Assembly (NCBI GenBank): GCA_023666645.1
Contig: JAMPBP010000008.1
Span: forward strand, 1 to 50,396
Length of the DNA: 50,396 nucleotides
Origin: Clostridiales bacterium
Lineage (GTDB): Bacteria > Bacteroidota > Bacteroidia > Bacteroidales > Muribaculaceae
Direction: 5' to 3'
The position numbers were made by a program, and so were the translations under genes. The notes beneath the pieces are model-generated. The model worked only from the letters and a program-made list of their open reading frames with translations. It did no database searches and had not been told where the DNA came from. Below, one piece after another: positions 18,434 to 27,422 of the stretch (positions are counted from its first letter, which is position 1; each line of letters begins with the position of its first letter).

Positions 18434-21250
18434 TTAAAATATGCGTTTCTGCCCGTTTATCTCATCTCTCACTTCATCGTCACTACGGTCTTCCTCCATC
18501 GACGGGTCATCGATATCATCGTCTGATTCCATACCGACCGATGAAACAATCTCCTCGACAGCATCCGGACGGGGTTCTATCTCGGCAAATTCGGCAACGG
18601 CATAGGTTGTGACACGTTTACCCTTGGCTTTGAATGACTTCACTGCAATAAACTCCTCGGCGTCGATTACAAATGGACCACGATACTCATCGGCACCTCC
18701 CGGAGTCACCCTGAAGCGGGCACCCGGCTTATCACTTAGAGCAATCAACGTCGACTGGAGATTCTCACCCAGATAGCGCTGTCGGCGTGACGATGGCTCA
18801 AATGTGAAGCGTTTCAGATATGGATAGCCCTGGTCGGCATCGTTGAGCAAAGCCGTCCATACATGTCCAGGTCTGAACTTCTCAATCCTCAATATATTGT
18901 CATCATAGTGATTGCCGGCATCAAAACTGGTGGTGTAGAACTGGCCATCCTTGGTGATGACAAGCACGAGATCATCAGGACCGAATTCGCCCATGAATTC
19001 ACCGCGACCGTCATAATTGATGCGCAACACATCAGGATCCCACCACACCATGCGGCCGCCCAGTGTAGAGCCTCCGCGTTTCTTGAGAGTGAACCGATGC
19101 ACTTCATTACGGGTGACGATGTTGCCTTGGCTCTGACGCCCCTTGATTGCAAGTTCGCTGAAATCCACCTCAATCTGCAATGTCTTGAGTCGGGGCTTTG
19201 GTTTGAGAGTGACATTGACAGTCTCTGCCTCACCATTACCATTGGCGCTGAACCACACTACTTTAGAACCATCCTTCCCCTGTGTCAGATTATAATCTTT
19301 GTCGCGGGTTATGCCGGTGACGGCAAAACGCTTCATATAATATGTACCTCCGCGACCGTCCTGATATATCACATTGTAGATAGTGCGTTTATCATTACGC
19401 TTGAAAACAGCGATGTGTATCAGGTTCTTGTCGACAAAAAGCTTTTCGGCGACCTTAACGACTTTGTAACGACCGTCTTTATAAAAAAGAATGACATCAT
19501 CCATCATAGAACAGTTGGCCACAAACTCAGTGTTCTCATCTTTCTTTAGAGCAGTACCGATGAAACCCTCGGCTCGATTGAAGCACAATCGTTCGTTGGC
19601 CTCGGCCACATTGGCGGCCTCGATATTGTCAAAACCGCGTATCACAGTGCGACGCGGGTAAGCTTCTCCATATTTTTCCTTGAGCCCCTTATACCACTGT
19701 ACAGTGTATTCAGTTATGTTGTTGATCTTATCGTTCAAATCAGCGATACGCTCATGGTAACCGGTGATGATGCGGTCGGCCTCGACTGAACTGAATTTCA
19801 AGATTCTCTTCATCTTGATTTCAAGCAACCTTGTGAGATCTTCATCGCTAATAGGACGCACGAGAGTCATTCCTACGATAGATTCGAGCCGTTTTCTCAC
19901 ATGCAGCATGACCTCGTCCATAGTCTCGCCATTCTCAAACTCAGGGTCTTTGTATATGCGGTTTTCGATAAATATGCGCTCGAGTGAGGCGAAATGCAAC
20001 ATTTCGTTGACCTCGCCAAGCTGTATCTGCAGTTCCTGAAGCAACAGTCGACGCGTACGCTCTACATTGTGGCGGAGCACGTCGCTGACGCCAAGGAAAT
20101 GGGGCTTGCGCTCATTGATGACACAACAGTTTGGTGACACGGAGACCTCACAATCGGTGAAAGCATACAAGCCGTCGATAGCCTTATCGCTCGATGTTCC
20201 GGGAAGCAGATGTACCATTATATAGGCAGTCTGGGCGGTCAAGTCCTCTACGGCCTTCACTTTGATTTTCCCTTTCTCAGCGGCCTTGACTATCGAATCC
20301 TTAATGACATCGGTGGTTTTACCAAAAGGAATCTCTGTAATTGCAAGAGTCTTGCTGTCAATTTTTTCAATCTTGGCTCTTATTTTAATAGCACCACCAC
20401 GCTCACCATCGTTGTAACGTGAGACATCGATAAACCCTCCGGTCACAAAATCGGGCAACAGTGTAAATTCCTCACCATGAAGGTAAGCTATCGCAGCATC
20501 AAGAATCTCATTGAAATTGTGAGGTAGAATTTTGGACGACAGCCCCACTGCAATACCCTCCACACCCTGGAACAGCAACAACGGGAACTTTACAGGAAGA
20601 GTCACCGGTTCCTTTTTTCTACCGTCATAACTCATCGTCCAATCGGTAATCTTAGCATTGTAGAGGGTTTCCAGGGCAAATGGAGACAGACGAGCCTCGA
20701 TATAACGCCCGGCAGCAGCACTCGCCCCGGTCAGAATGTTGCCCCAGTTACCCTGAGTCTCTACCAACAGCTCCTTTTGACCAAGTTGCACCAGCGCGTC
20801 ATTGATTGAAGCATCGCCATGGGGGTGATACTGCATGGTATTACCAACGATATTGGCAACTTTGTTGAAACGCCCGTCATCGAGAGTCTTCATGGAGTGA
20901 AGAATGCGACGCTGCACGGGTTTCAGCCCATCGTCGATATGAGGTACTGCACGTTCCAGAATGACATACGAGGCATAGTCGAGAAACCAACTGCGATACA
21001 TACCTCTCAAATGGTGCTTCGGAGCGAACAAAGGATCGGTAATATCACCGCCCACATCATTGCCGGCGGCCACTTCAGTGGCCTCTACATCGGCCGCTGC
21101 CGCCTGCAGCTCGTCACTTTCAGACTCATTCAATCCATAGTCAGGAGCATTCGGTTCATCGGAAGTGTCGGGTTGCGGGTCGACAGCTCCGGAAGTATTA
21201 TCGGGCAAGTTATCCTCGTTCAGTATATCGTCGTTTCTATAGTCGGTCAT
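18434..21250 (-). CDS. parC: DNA topoisomerase IV subunit A (ParC)
   Basis: This 938-residue subunit carries the DNA-cleaving tyrosine of topoisomerase IV, which decatenates chromosomes. An acidic N-terminal leader of about 95 residues precedes the core. YHPHGDASINDALVQLGQKELL is the winged-helix/QRDR region, with GRYIEARLS supplying the catalytic Tyr. The tower and coiled-coil domains follow (LLQELQIQLGEVNEMLHFASLERIF). The C-terminal part is a divergent beta-pinwheel with an acidic tail. The motif set is the Bacteroidetes ParC type rather than GyrA. The reading frame stays open far upstream, antisense to ftsX. I place the start at 21248-21250 because the core homology begins soon after it and a promoter-like element lies just upstream. 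parE is not adjacent. Confidence 0.92.
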   Translation of the reverse strand: MTDYRNDDILNEDNLPDNTSGAVDPQPDTSDEPNAPDYGLNESESDELQAAAADVEATEVAAGNDVGGDITDPLFAPKHHLRGMYRSWFLDYASYVILERAVPHIDDGLKPVQRRILHSMKTLDDGRFNKVANIVGNTMQYHPHGDASINDALVQLGQKELLVETQGNWGNILTGASAAAGRYIEARLSPFALETLYNAKITDWTMSYDGRKKEPVTLPVKFPLLLFQGVEGIAVGLSSKILPHNFNEILDAAIAYLHGEEFTLLPDFVTGGFIDVSRYNDGERGGAIKIRAKIEKIDSKTLAITEIPFGKTTDVIKDSIVKAAEKGKIKVKAVEDLTAQTAYIMVHLLPGTSSDKAIDGLYAFTDCEVSVSPNCCVINERKPHFLGVSDVLRHNVERTRRLLLQELQIQLGEVNEMLHFASLERIFIENRIYKDPEFENGETMDEVMLHVRKRLESIVGMTLVRPISDEDLTRLLEIKMKRILKFSSVEADRIITGYHERIADLNDKINNITEYTVQWYKGLKEKYGEAYPRRTVIRGFDNIEAANVAEANERLCFNRAEGFIGTALKKDENTEFVANCSMMDDVILFYKDGRYKVVKVAEKLFVDKNLIHIAVFKRNDKRTIYNVIYQDGRGGTYYMKRFAVTGITRDKDYNLTQGKDGSKVVWFSANGNGEAETVNVTLKPKPRLKTLQIEVDFSELAIKGRQSQGNIVTRNEVHRFTLKKRGGSTLGGRMVWWDPDVLRINYDGRGEFMGEFGPDDLVLVITKDGQFYTTSFDAGNHYDDNILRIEKFRPGHVWTALLNDADQGYPYLKRFTFEPSSRRQRYLGENLQSTLIALSDKPGARFRVTPGGADEYRGPFVIDAEEFIAVKSFKAKGKRVTTYAVAEFAEIEPRPDAVEEIVSSVGMESDDDIDDPSMEEDRSDDEVRDEINGQKRIF

Positions 21251-21272
21251 GGTCCGGTTTATTGATTTCCCA

Positions 21273-21280
21273 CAAAAGTA
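21273..21280 (-). promoter_or_regulatory. Promoter -7 element for parC
   Basis: The complement reads TACTTTTG (TAnnTTTG), 22 bases upstream of the parC ATG. It is the leftward half of a divergent control region shared with ftsX and supports the chosen parC start. Confidence 0.55.
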
Positions 21281-21375
21281 CAAAAAATTTTTCATTTTAG
21301 TTATCCATGCAGCGTTAACATTGCCGTTTTTCGGTTTCCCATAGTGTGTGACAGTAATAAAAAACATTAAAAAAC

Positions 21376-21407
21376 TTGACAAGGGGGGTGCGAAAATTGT
21401 AATTTTG
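21376..21407 (+). promoter_or_regulatory. Promoter for the ftsX cluster
   Basis: TTG (21376-21378) and TAATTTTG (21400-21407) lie 21 bases apart, close to the Bacteroidetes -33/-7 arrangement. The predicted start leaves about 50 bases of leader before ftsX. Confidence 0.6.
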
Positions 21408-21464
21408 CAGTATTTTAGGTATGAAAAGGGCCTAATACAACTATAACAAAGTGATTTACAGAGA

Positions 21465-22334
21465 ATGAAGAAGAAAAACCTCTCGGGCCGAACAATATTT
21501 GGCAAGCAATTGATGGCGACCATCAGCGTAATGATAGTCTTGCTGATACTTGGTATTTTTGCCACTGTAACAATAAGTGCCGGAGTTTTTTCCGACTCGC
21601 TTAGATCACGCATGGGATTTACGGTGGTCATGAGCGATGACACTACTGCCGAACAGCTTTCCGACATCAAGAAAATGCTCGACAACGCCTCGTATACCGG
21701 CACAGTGGTATATGTATCACCCGAGGAAACACTGGCCCGCCGGGAATCGGACATAGGTGAGGATATTGTAGAGGTGCTCGGTGTCAATCCTTTTGGAGCA
21801 CAATTTGAAGTAACCGTATCACCAGAATATGCAGTCGGGGACAGCATCGAGGCCATAGCCTCAGCACTATCCACCATCAATAGTGTAGATGAGGTATCGA
21901 CTACCACCCAGGTAGTCGATGTCATCAACAACGCTGTAGATATCGTTTCGATGATATTCCTCCCGCTGGCACTTGCCCTACTCTTGGTATCGGGAGTCCT
22001 GATAAACAACACAGTGCGTCTCACAGTCTACTCAAGCCGTTTTCTGATCCACACGATGAAGCTCGTGGGTGCTACCGGAGCCTTCATAAGGCGACCGTTC
22101 ATACGCACCGGAATCGTCAATGGCGTTGTAGCCGGAGTTATGGCCGGAATACTACTGGCTGCAATAATCGCGACCGTGCGCTCGACAGCTCCCGACATTG
22201 CCTCTTTCCTCCCTTGGCTTTCCATTGCCCCGGTTTTTCCGGTGATGATCATACTTGGAATCGCCATATGCGGAATAGCAGCAGCCCTTGCCACCAACAA
22301 ATACCTGAGGCTCAGCTATGACGACATGTTCTGA
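21465..22334 (+). CDS. ftsX: Cell-division ABC transporter permease FtsX
   Basis: FtsX (289 residues) is the membrane partner of FtsE and controls septal peptidoglycan hydrolases. It has a cytoplasmic N-terminus, a first membrane helix at about 22-42, and an extracellular domain (about 45-165: VVMSDDTTAEQLSDIKKMLD, YVSPEETLARRESDIGEDIVEVLGVNPF). Three C-terminal helices follow, including the FtsX-domain segment LLVSGVLINNTVRLTVYSSRFLIHTMKLVGAT. Length and topology are normal for the family. ftsE is not nearby, which is usual in Bacteroidetes. It is the first gene of a rightward cluster with DUF3098, uppP, truB and queA. Confidence 0.93.
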   Translation: MKKKNLSGRTIFGKQLMATISVMIVLLILGIFATVTISAGVFSDSLRSRMGFTVVMSDDTTAEQLSDIKKMLDNASYTGTVVYVSPEETLARRESDIGEDIVEVLGVNPFGAQFEVTVSPEYAVGDSIEAIASALSTINSVDEVSTTTQVVDVINNAVDIVSMIFLPLALALLLVSGVLINNTVRLTVYSSRFLIHTMKLVGATGAFIRRPFIRTGIVNGVVAGVMAGILLAAIIATVRSTAPDIASFLPWLSIAPVFPVMIILGIAICGIAAALATNKYLRLSYDDMF

Positions 22335-22376
22335 TTGAGTCACTGGAATGAAAAAAAATAAACAACATACAAAAAA

Positions 22377-22637
22377 ATGAGTATCACTAAGAACAATTCC
22401 AAAGCCCCCGGCACCAAGCCTCAATTACCATTGGTAAAGACCAATTTTGTACTCATGGCAGCATCGGCGGTCATCATCATCATCGGATTCCTGCTTATGC
22501 TTGGAGGAAACTCGTCGGGCGAAGAATTCTATCCCGATATCTTCTCGACCCGTCGCATTGTGGTAGGACCCACCATCGCTTTCATAGGTTTCGTAGCAAT
22601 GGGAGCGTCAATCATCTACCGCCCCAAAGAGAAATAA
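22377..22637 (+). CDS. DUF3098 small membrane protein
   Basis: This 86-residue protein has two hydrophobic helices (about 22-42 and 61-80) separated by the conserved SSGEEFYPDIFSTRRIVVGP loop, which identifies DUF3098. The family is essentially restricted to Bacteroidetes and is nearly always found after ftsX, as here (42-base gap). The linkage suggests a role with FtsX or in envelope growth, but none has been shown to my knowledge. Confidence 0.88.
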   Translation: MSITKNNSKAPGTKPQLPLVKTNFVLMAASAVIIIIGFLLMLGGNSSGEEFYPDIFSTRRIVVGPTIAFIGFVAMGASIIYRPKEK

Positions 22638-22685
22638 CACACTAAAAAAAATCACACCAACAGCATTTCAACTATTACAATAACA

Positions 22686-23552
22686 ATGGACTGGTTACAA
22701 GCACTTATACTCGGTATAGTACAGGGCCTTTCAGAGTATCTGCCAATAAGCAGCTCTGGGCACCTGGAGATATTCAAACAGATACTCGGCATGGACATGG
22801 CAGGAGCCGATTCCATGCAATTCGATGTGGCGCTCCATGTTGCCACAGTGCTGAGCACAATTGTAGTGCTATGGCGCGAATTTGTGCCTCTCGTCACGTC
22901 ATTTTTGGGATGGAAGCGTGACGCACACTTCTATTACGTGCTGAAAATTCTACTCTCCTGCGTTCCTATTCTGATTGTCTACATTCTTTTCAAGCCAGTA
23001 ATAGAGTCTCTCTTTGAAGGAAATCTGCTGGTAGTAGGTATATGCCTGCTCATCACAGCATCACTGCTGTCATTCACATATGTGTCACATACACAACCTG
23101 AGAAACGATTACGCTCAGAAGGGATCGACTATAAGGGACATGACATCACATGGATCGATGCGTTTATCATAGGTTGTGCCCAGGCAGTTGCCGTTCTACC
23201 CGGTCTGAGCCGCTCAGGATCGACAATAGCCACCGGTATTCTGCTTGGCGACCGACGGGACAAACTGGCCCAGTTTTCCTTCTTCATGGTCATAATCCCC
23301 ATTCTCGGGGCCGCACTTCTGGATCTCAAGTCGATATTGTTCCCATCAGAGGAAGAAGCGCTACAAGTCACAGCAGGATCGGTTGATCTGTTGCCCATGA
23401 TCATAGGCTTCCTGGCAGCATTCCTGGTGGGGTGTGCCGCTTGTCGCTGGATGATAGAACTGGTGAAGAAGGGTAAACTTATATGGTTTGCAGTATATTG
23501 TGCAGCCGCAGGCATCCTTTCCATAGTATGGCAATTAACACATCTTGCCTAA
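22686..23552 (+). CDS. uppP: Undecaprenyl-diphosphate phosphatase UppP (BacA)
   Basis: UppP (288 residues) removes a phosphate from undecaprenyl diphosphate on the outer face of the inner membrane, recycling the lipid carrier for peptidoglycan and O-antigen; it also gives bacitracin resistance. Both signature regions are present: GLSEYLPISSSGHLEI (about 15-30) and PGLSRSGSTIATGILLGDRR (about 173-192), with about eight membrane helices. Length is slightly above E. coli UppP. The stop overlaps the truB start (TAATG), suggesting coupled translation. Confidence 0.96.
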   Translation: MDWLQALILGIVQGLSEYLPISSSGHLEIFKQILGMDMAGADSMQFDVALHVATVLSTIVVLWREFVPLVTSFLGWKRDAHFYYVLKILLSCVPILIVYILFKPVIESLFEGNLLVVGICLLITASLLSFTYVSHTQPEKRLRSEGIDYKGHDITWIDAFIIGCAQAVAVLPGLSRSGSTIATGILLGDRRDKLAQFSFFMVIIPILGAALLDLKSILFPSEEEALQVTAGSVDLLPMIIGFLAAFLVGCAACRWMIELVKKGKLIWFAVYCAAAGILSIVWQLTHLA

Positions 23553-24274
23553 TGAATTTCCTGACGGGTGAATTACTCTATGTCGATAAACCACTTGAAT
23601 GGACTTCGTTCAATGTGGTGAAACGGCTGCGATCATGCATGTTGCGTCGTCTTGATGGCGTGCGCAAGCTTAAGGTAGGCCACGCAGGCACTCTCGACCC
23701 GCTTGCCACAGGCGTCATGATAATATGCACCGGCAAGGCTACCAAAATGATTGATCAGCTACAGACTGGCGTGAAAGAATATATTGCCACCATAGCCCTT
23801 GGCGCCACCACTCCGAGCTATGATCTTGAGACAGCTATCGATGCTTACTACCCCACCGACCACATCACCATTGACCTGGTAAACGAGACCCTCGACAAGT
23901 TCAAAGGGAGAATCAAGCAGGTGCCCCCTTCCTTCTCGGCATGCAAGATTGACGGGGCGAGAGCCTATAAGATGGCACGTAGAGGTGAAGAGGTCAAACT
24001 AAAGGCCAAGACCCTCGTAATTGATGAGATTGAACTGCTTAGCTATAGTCAGGATTCAATATCAATACGTGTTGTATGCAGCAAAGGCACCTACATCAGG
24101 GCTCTTGCCCGTGACATTGGGGAAGCGTTGGGCTCGGGTGGCCATCTTACATCGCTCAGACGCACACGTGTAGGCGATGTAAGGATTGAGGATTGCCTCA
24201 CTATCGAGCAAGCTGTTGAACTCATAGAAAAGGTTTCAATAGAGTATCCCGATAACGACCAGGCGCCATCATAG
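23552..24274 (+). CDS. truB: tRNA pseudouridine(55) synthase TruB
   Basis: TruB (240 residues) makes pseudouridine at position 55 of the T-loop of tRNAs. The catalytic Asp sits in GHAGTLDPLATGVMI (about 42-56), preceded by the family start LLYVDKPLEWTSFNVV. Downstream motifs VPPSFSACKIDGARAYKMARRGEEV and RVVCSKGTYIRALARDIG are present. I chose the ATG that shares a base with the uppP stop; the frame is open further upstream, but those residues do not match the family. Confidence 0.95.
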   Translation: MNFLTGELLYVDKPLEWTSFNVVKRLRSCMLRRLDGVRKLKVGHAGTLDPLATGVMIICTGKATKMIDQLQTGVKEYIATIALGATTPSYDLETAIDAYYPTDHITIDLVNETLDKFKGRIKQVPPSFSACKIDGARAYKMARRGEEVKLKAKTLVIDEIELLSYSQDSISIRVVCSKGTYIRALARDIGEALGSGGHLTSLRRTRVGDVRIEDCLTIEQAVELIEKVSIEYPDNDQAPS

Positions 24275-24342
24275 CCCATTGCCGTAGACCGATTGTCAAC
24301 ATATGATTTTTAACACGAATAATCTCCACTTTACATACAGTT

Positions 24343-25392
24343 ATGAAACTCTCACAATTTAAATTCCGACTTCCAGAAAATCTTATTGCCACCGAACCAG
24401 CCACCGAGCGCGACGAATGCCGCCTCATGGTTATCGACCGTAAGACCGGGACAATCGAGCACCACATATTCAAGGATATTATCAACTATTTTGATGATGG
24501 TGACATGATGGTGTTCAACGATACAAAAGTGTTCCCGGCATTGCTTTATGGCAACAAGGAAAAGACAGGGGCACGCATCGAAGTATTCCTTCTACGCGAA
24601 CTCAACGCCGACCTCAAATTATGGGACGTACTTGTTGAACCGGCTCGTAAGATACGTATCGGCAACAAACTTTACTTTGGAGAGGATGACTCCCTCGTGG
24701 CCGAAGTCATAGACAACACCACATCGCGTGGACGCACACTGCGATTCCTCTACGATGGTCCCCACGATGAGTTCAAACGTAATCTCTTTGCTTTGGGCAC
24801 GACACCTCTTCCTGAGTACATAGAGCGTGAATCACGTCCTGAAGACGCTGAAAACTACCAGTGCATATATGCCGACAAGGAGGGTGCCGTAGTAGCGCCT
24901 GCCGCCGGTCTCCACTTCAGCCGCGAACTTATGAAGCGCCTCGAAATAAAAGGTGTGAAAGAGGGATTCCTAACCCTGCACATAGGCCTGGGCAGCTTCC
25001 GCGACATCGATGTCGAGGACCTTACAAAACACCGCATGGACTCCGAGCAAGTCGAGGTGAGCCAGCGACTTGTCGACGAAGTTAACGCGACAAAAGATGC
25101 CGGTCACAAGGTTTGTGCAGTGGGAACATCTGTGATGCGAGGTATTGCGAGCGCAGTGAGCATGGGAGGCCACATGAAGACCTACAGCGGGTGGACAAAT
25201 AAGTTTATCTTCCCACCCTACGACTTCACTGTAACCAATGCCATGATCACCAATTTCCATCTCCCCTACTCTACGATGCTCATGCTGGCATGTGCTTTTG
25301 GTGGCTATGACCTTATAATGAAAGCTTATGATACAGCAATCAGCGAGGGTTACCGCTTTGGAGCCTACGGTGATGCCATGCTCATCATATAG
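24343..25392 (+). CDS. queA: S-adenosylmethionine:tRNA ribosyltransferase-isomerase QueA
   Basis: QueA (349 residues) transfers and rearranges the ribose of SAM onto 7-aminomethyl-7-deazaguanine in tRNA, giving epoxyqueuosine. Family motifs are evident: [25 protein letters not shown] at the N-terminus, [34 protein letters not shown] and [21 protein letters not shown]. The end [20 protein letters not shown]...[12 protein letters not shown] is typical. A 68-base gap separates it from truB and holds nothing recognisable. The other queuosine genes are not in the window. Confidence 0.96.
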   Translation: MKLSQFKFRLPENLIATEPATERDECRLMVIDRKTGTIEHHIFKDIINYFDDGDMMVFNDTKVFPALLYGNKEKTGARIEVFLLRELNADLKLWDVLVEPARKIRIGNKLYFGEDDSLVAEVIDNTTSRGRTLRFLYDGPHDEFKRNLFALGTTPLPEYIERESRPEDAENYQCIYADKEGAVVAPAAGLHFSRELMKRLEIKGVKEGFLTLHIGLGSFRDIDVEDLTKHRMDSEQVEVSQRLVDEVNATKDAGHKVCAVGTSVMRGIASAVSMGGHMKTYSGWTNKFIFPPYDFTVTNAMITNFHLPYSTMLMLACAFGGYDLIMKAYDTAISEGYRFGAYGDAMLII

Positions 25393-25425
25393 TCGGAGAC
25401 GCGTCAACTGTAGCCAACCCGCGCA

Positions 25426-26016
25426 ATGCCCGACACATATTACACCCTCGCCAATACCGGTGAGGGTATATATCGCGAGAAAATGAGTAAATTCATGGCC
25501 TTTGCTATGCCGGTGGAATCGGCAGCCGAGGCCCGTGAAGCCATATCATTGTATGCCAACCGCTATCATGATGCCAGGCATGTGTGCTGGGCCTACATGA
25601 TAGGAGCCGGACGCACGGAATATCTGTCGAGCGACAACGGTGAACCATCGGGGACAGCAGGCAAGCCTATCTTAGGGCAGATCAATTCCTTCAATCTCAC
25701 CAATGTCGTAATTATCGTAGTGCGCTATTTCGGTGGCATAAAGCTGGGCACATCAGGGCTCATTGTTGCCTATCGTGAAGCAGCCCGTGAAGCCATATCG
25801 GCTGCCACTATCATCGAATGCCACGAGCAAGTCACCATCTCTTTTCACTTCCCCTACATGTCAATGGAACCAGTGATGAGGATTGTAAAGAACAACGACA
25901 TAAGGGTGCTCGACCAGCAATTTGACAACAGTTGCAGCATGACCATACAGCTCAGGGCCGACCACGAGGCCGAGACCCGTCGTCGCCTGGGGGACATCGA
26001 CGGACTCACATTTTGA
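25426..26016 (+). CDS. YigZ/IMPACT-family protein
   Basis: The 196-residue protein has the UPF0029 (IMPACT) N-terminal domain: KMSKFMAFAMPVESAAEA, DARHVCWAYMIG, SDNGEPSGTAGKPILGQI and VIIVVRYFGGIKLGTSGLIVAYREAA. A smaller ferredoxin-like C-terminal domain (DUF1949, about 130-196) follows. Bacterial homologues are thought to bind nucleic acid or ribosomes, but their role is unsettled. It starts 33 bases after queA and is the last gene of the rightward run; the miniature element lies between it and the convergent permease gene. Confidence 0.9.
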   Translation: MPDTYYTLANTGEGIYREKMSKFMAFAMPVESAAEAREAISLYANRYHDARHVCWAYMIGAGRTEYLSSDNGEPSGTAGKPILGQINSFNLTNVVIIVVRYFGGIKLGTSGLIVAYREAAREAISAATIIECHEQVTISFHFPYMSMEPVMRIVKNNDIRVLDQQFDNSCSMTIQLRADHEAETRRRLGDIDGLTF

Positions 26017-26066
26017 GTCGTGAACGTCCCGACATGAAGGCCATTTGAGAAACAATCGGAATAGGC

Positions 26067-26134
26067 TTAGAGCCTGTCTCATAAAATCACGTGGCCGAGG
26101 GGGCGGGTATGTGATTTTATGAGACAGGCTCTTA
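26067..26134. mobile_element. Miniature inverted-repeat element (62 bp) with TTA target duplication
   Basis: Two perfect 21-bp inverted ends (26070-26090 and 26111-26131, beginning GAGCCTGTCTCATAAAA) enclose a 20-base G-rich middle. They are flanked on both sides by TTA (26067-26069, 26132-26134), as expected for a 3-bp TNA target-site duplication of the kind made by IS5-type transposases. The right TTA is the complement of the permease TAA stop codon. The same end sequence recurs at 36607 and 50273. No coding capacity exists, so it would need a transposase in trans. As RNA it would form a very stable hairpin and may act as a two-way terminator between the convergent genes. Confidence 0.75.
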
Positions 26135-27418
26135 CTCGAATCGCATAACCCGCGAGGGTGAAATACGGGCTACGATGTGGGTGGGCAGAACCATAATGAG
26201 AAGTGAGATAATGACTGCAGCTACATTCAGCACTATGATTCCGTTCCAATTGAATTCGACCGGTACTGAACTCAAATAGTAAGACTCCGGATCGAGCGGT
26301 AGCAGATTGAACCGCCACTGCAACCACACCAACGCGAGGCCCACAATGTCACCGATCAAAATTCCCCTCAGCACGACCCTCTCGGCCATGTAAAGAAATA
26401 TACCGGCTACATGAGCGTTATCGGCCCCAAGAGCCTTCAGCGTCCCTATCAACCTGACTCGCTCCAATATCATGATAAACAGACAAGAAATTAGAGTGAC
26501 TGCCGCAACACACGCCATCAGCGACAGAATCACCACCACGTTGGTATCGAGAAGGTCAAGCCAGTTGAAATACATCGGATCAAGTTCGTATACATCGTTG
26601 ACAGCGAGATAGCAATCGGCACTCCCGTCGTGGAATGTCTCAGAGGCAACTTTCACCAGTGACTCTCTCACTGATGGAATTTCATCGACAGCAAGCCCTC
26701 TAATCTCAATCATATCACACTGCCTGTCACCAAGAGAAGCAAGCCTACGGGCTGCATCAGGAGACATGAAAGCCTGCAGCTTGTCATATTCATTAAAGTA
26801 GGAATTATATATGCCGGCCACACGGAACTTGCGGGCACGAAGATTGTCGTTGCCAAAAAAGAAACCATCGACACGTTGACCCAATGTGAGTCCGAGATTA
26901 TTGGCTGTAGTACGGGAAATGACGATGTCGTAACGTGTGGAATCAACGCATTCATCATAATCAGGAATACCCCCCTCCTCAAGATTCTCCGATAAGAAAT
27001 CGAGAGCTTTGCCTTGTGTGGAATATGCCTTGAATATGAGCCCTGAGAACTGGTCGTCGGTTTTCAGTATGCCGGGTACACGTATGGCAGGCTCGGCCAC
27101 GGCTCCCTTAGGAAGACAGCTTTCAATCTTTGATTCCAAGGCAGGTGTATAGGTGACAGGTAGTCCGCGCTGGCCATCATAGCCGGCAGTGGGTTGTGTG
27201 GGATGCATTGTCACCTGAGCGTCAAAGCCCATTACTTTGCGTGTTACCTGATGCTTGAACCCGGGGACTATTGCGAGCGTGAGCAACATGATGACGATTG
27301 ACAAGGAAATACCTGTAATGGCAATTGCCACAGCCGGAGATCGACGTTCAGTCACTCCCGACTCAGCGTCATAGCGACCTAAACTGAGTCTTCGTGCTAT
27401 GTACAGCGCAATGTTCAT
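26132..27418 (-). CDS. LolE/FtsX-like ABC transporter permease
   Basis: The 428-residue inner-membrane protein has the MacB/LolC-E layout. One N-terminal helix (about 35-55: ITGISLSIVIMLLTLAIVPGF) is followed by a large periplasmic domain (about 60-270) and three C-terminal helices (FtsX domain with VILSLMACVAAVTLISCLFIMILERVRLIGTLKALGA). This is typical of the permease that extracts lipoproteins from the inner membrane with a LolD ATPase, but other MacB-like substrates are possible. I chose the ATG at 27416-27418, 4 bases after the aminotransferase stop, because homology begins at MNIALYIARRL. An upstream in-frame ATG inside the aminotransferase gene would add six residues. Its stop codon coincides with the miniature element's target site. 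Confidence 0.85.
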   Translation of the reverse strand: MNIALYIARRLSLGRYDAESGVTERRSPAVAIAITGISLSIVIMLLTLAIVPGFKHQVTRKVMGFDAQVTMHPTQPTAGYDGQRGLPVTYTPALESKIESCLPKGAVAEPAIRVPGILKTDDQFSGLIFKAYSTQGKALDFLSENLEEGGIPDYDECVDSTRYDIVISRTTANNLGLTLGQRVDGFFFGNDNLRARKFRVAGIYNSYFNEYDKLQAFMSPDAARRLASLGDRQCDMIEIRGLAVDEIPSVRESLVKVASETFHDGSADCYLAVNDVYELDPMYFNWLDLLDTNVVVILSLMACVAAVTLISCLFIMILERVRLIGTLKALGADNAHVAGIFLYMAERVVLRGILIGDIVGLALVWLQWRFNLLPLDPESYYLSSVPVEFNWNGIIVLNVAAVIISLLIMVLPTHIVARISPSRVMRFE

Positions 27419-27422
27419 CTTC

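Noticed and set aside
21251-22024. Upstream extension of the parC frame, open for about 770 bases antisense to ftsX
   Set aside because: It crosses a divergent promoter region and shows no ParC similarity; ftsX on the other strand explains the sequence.
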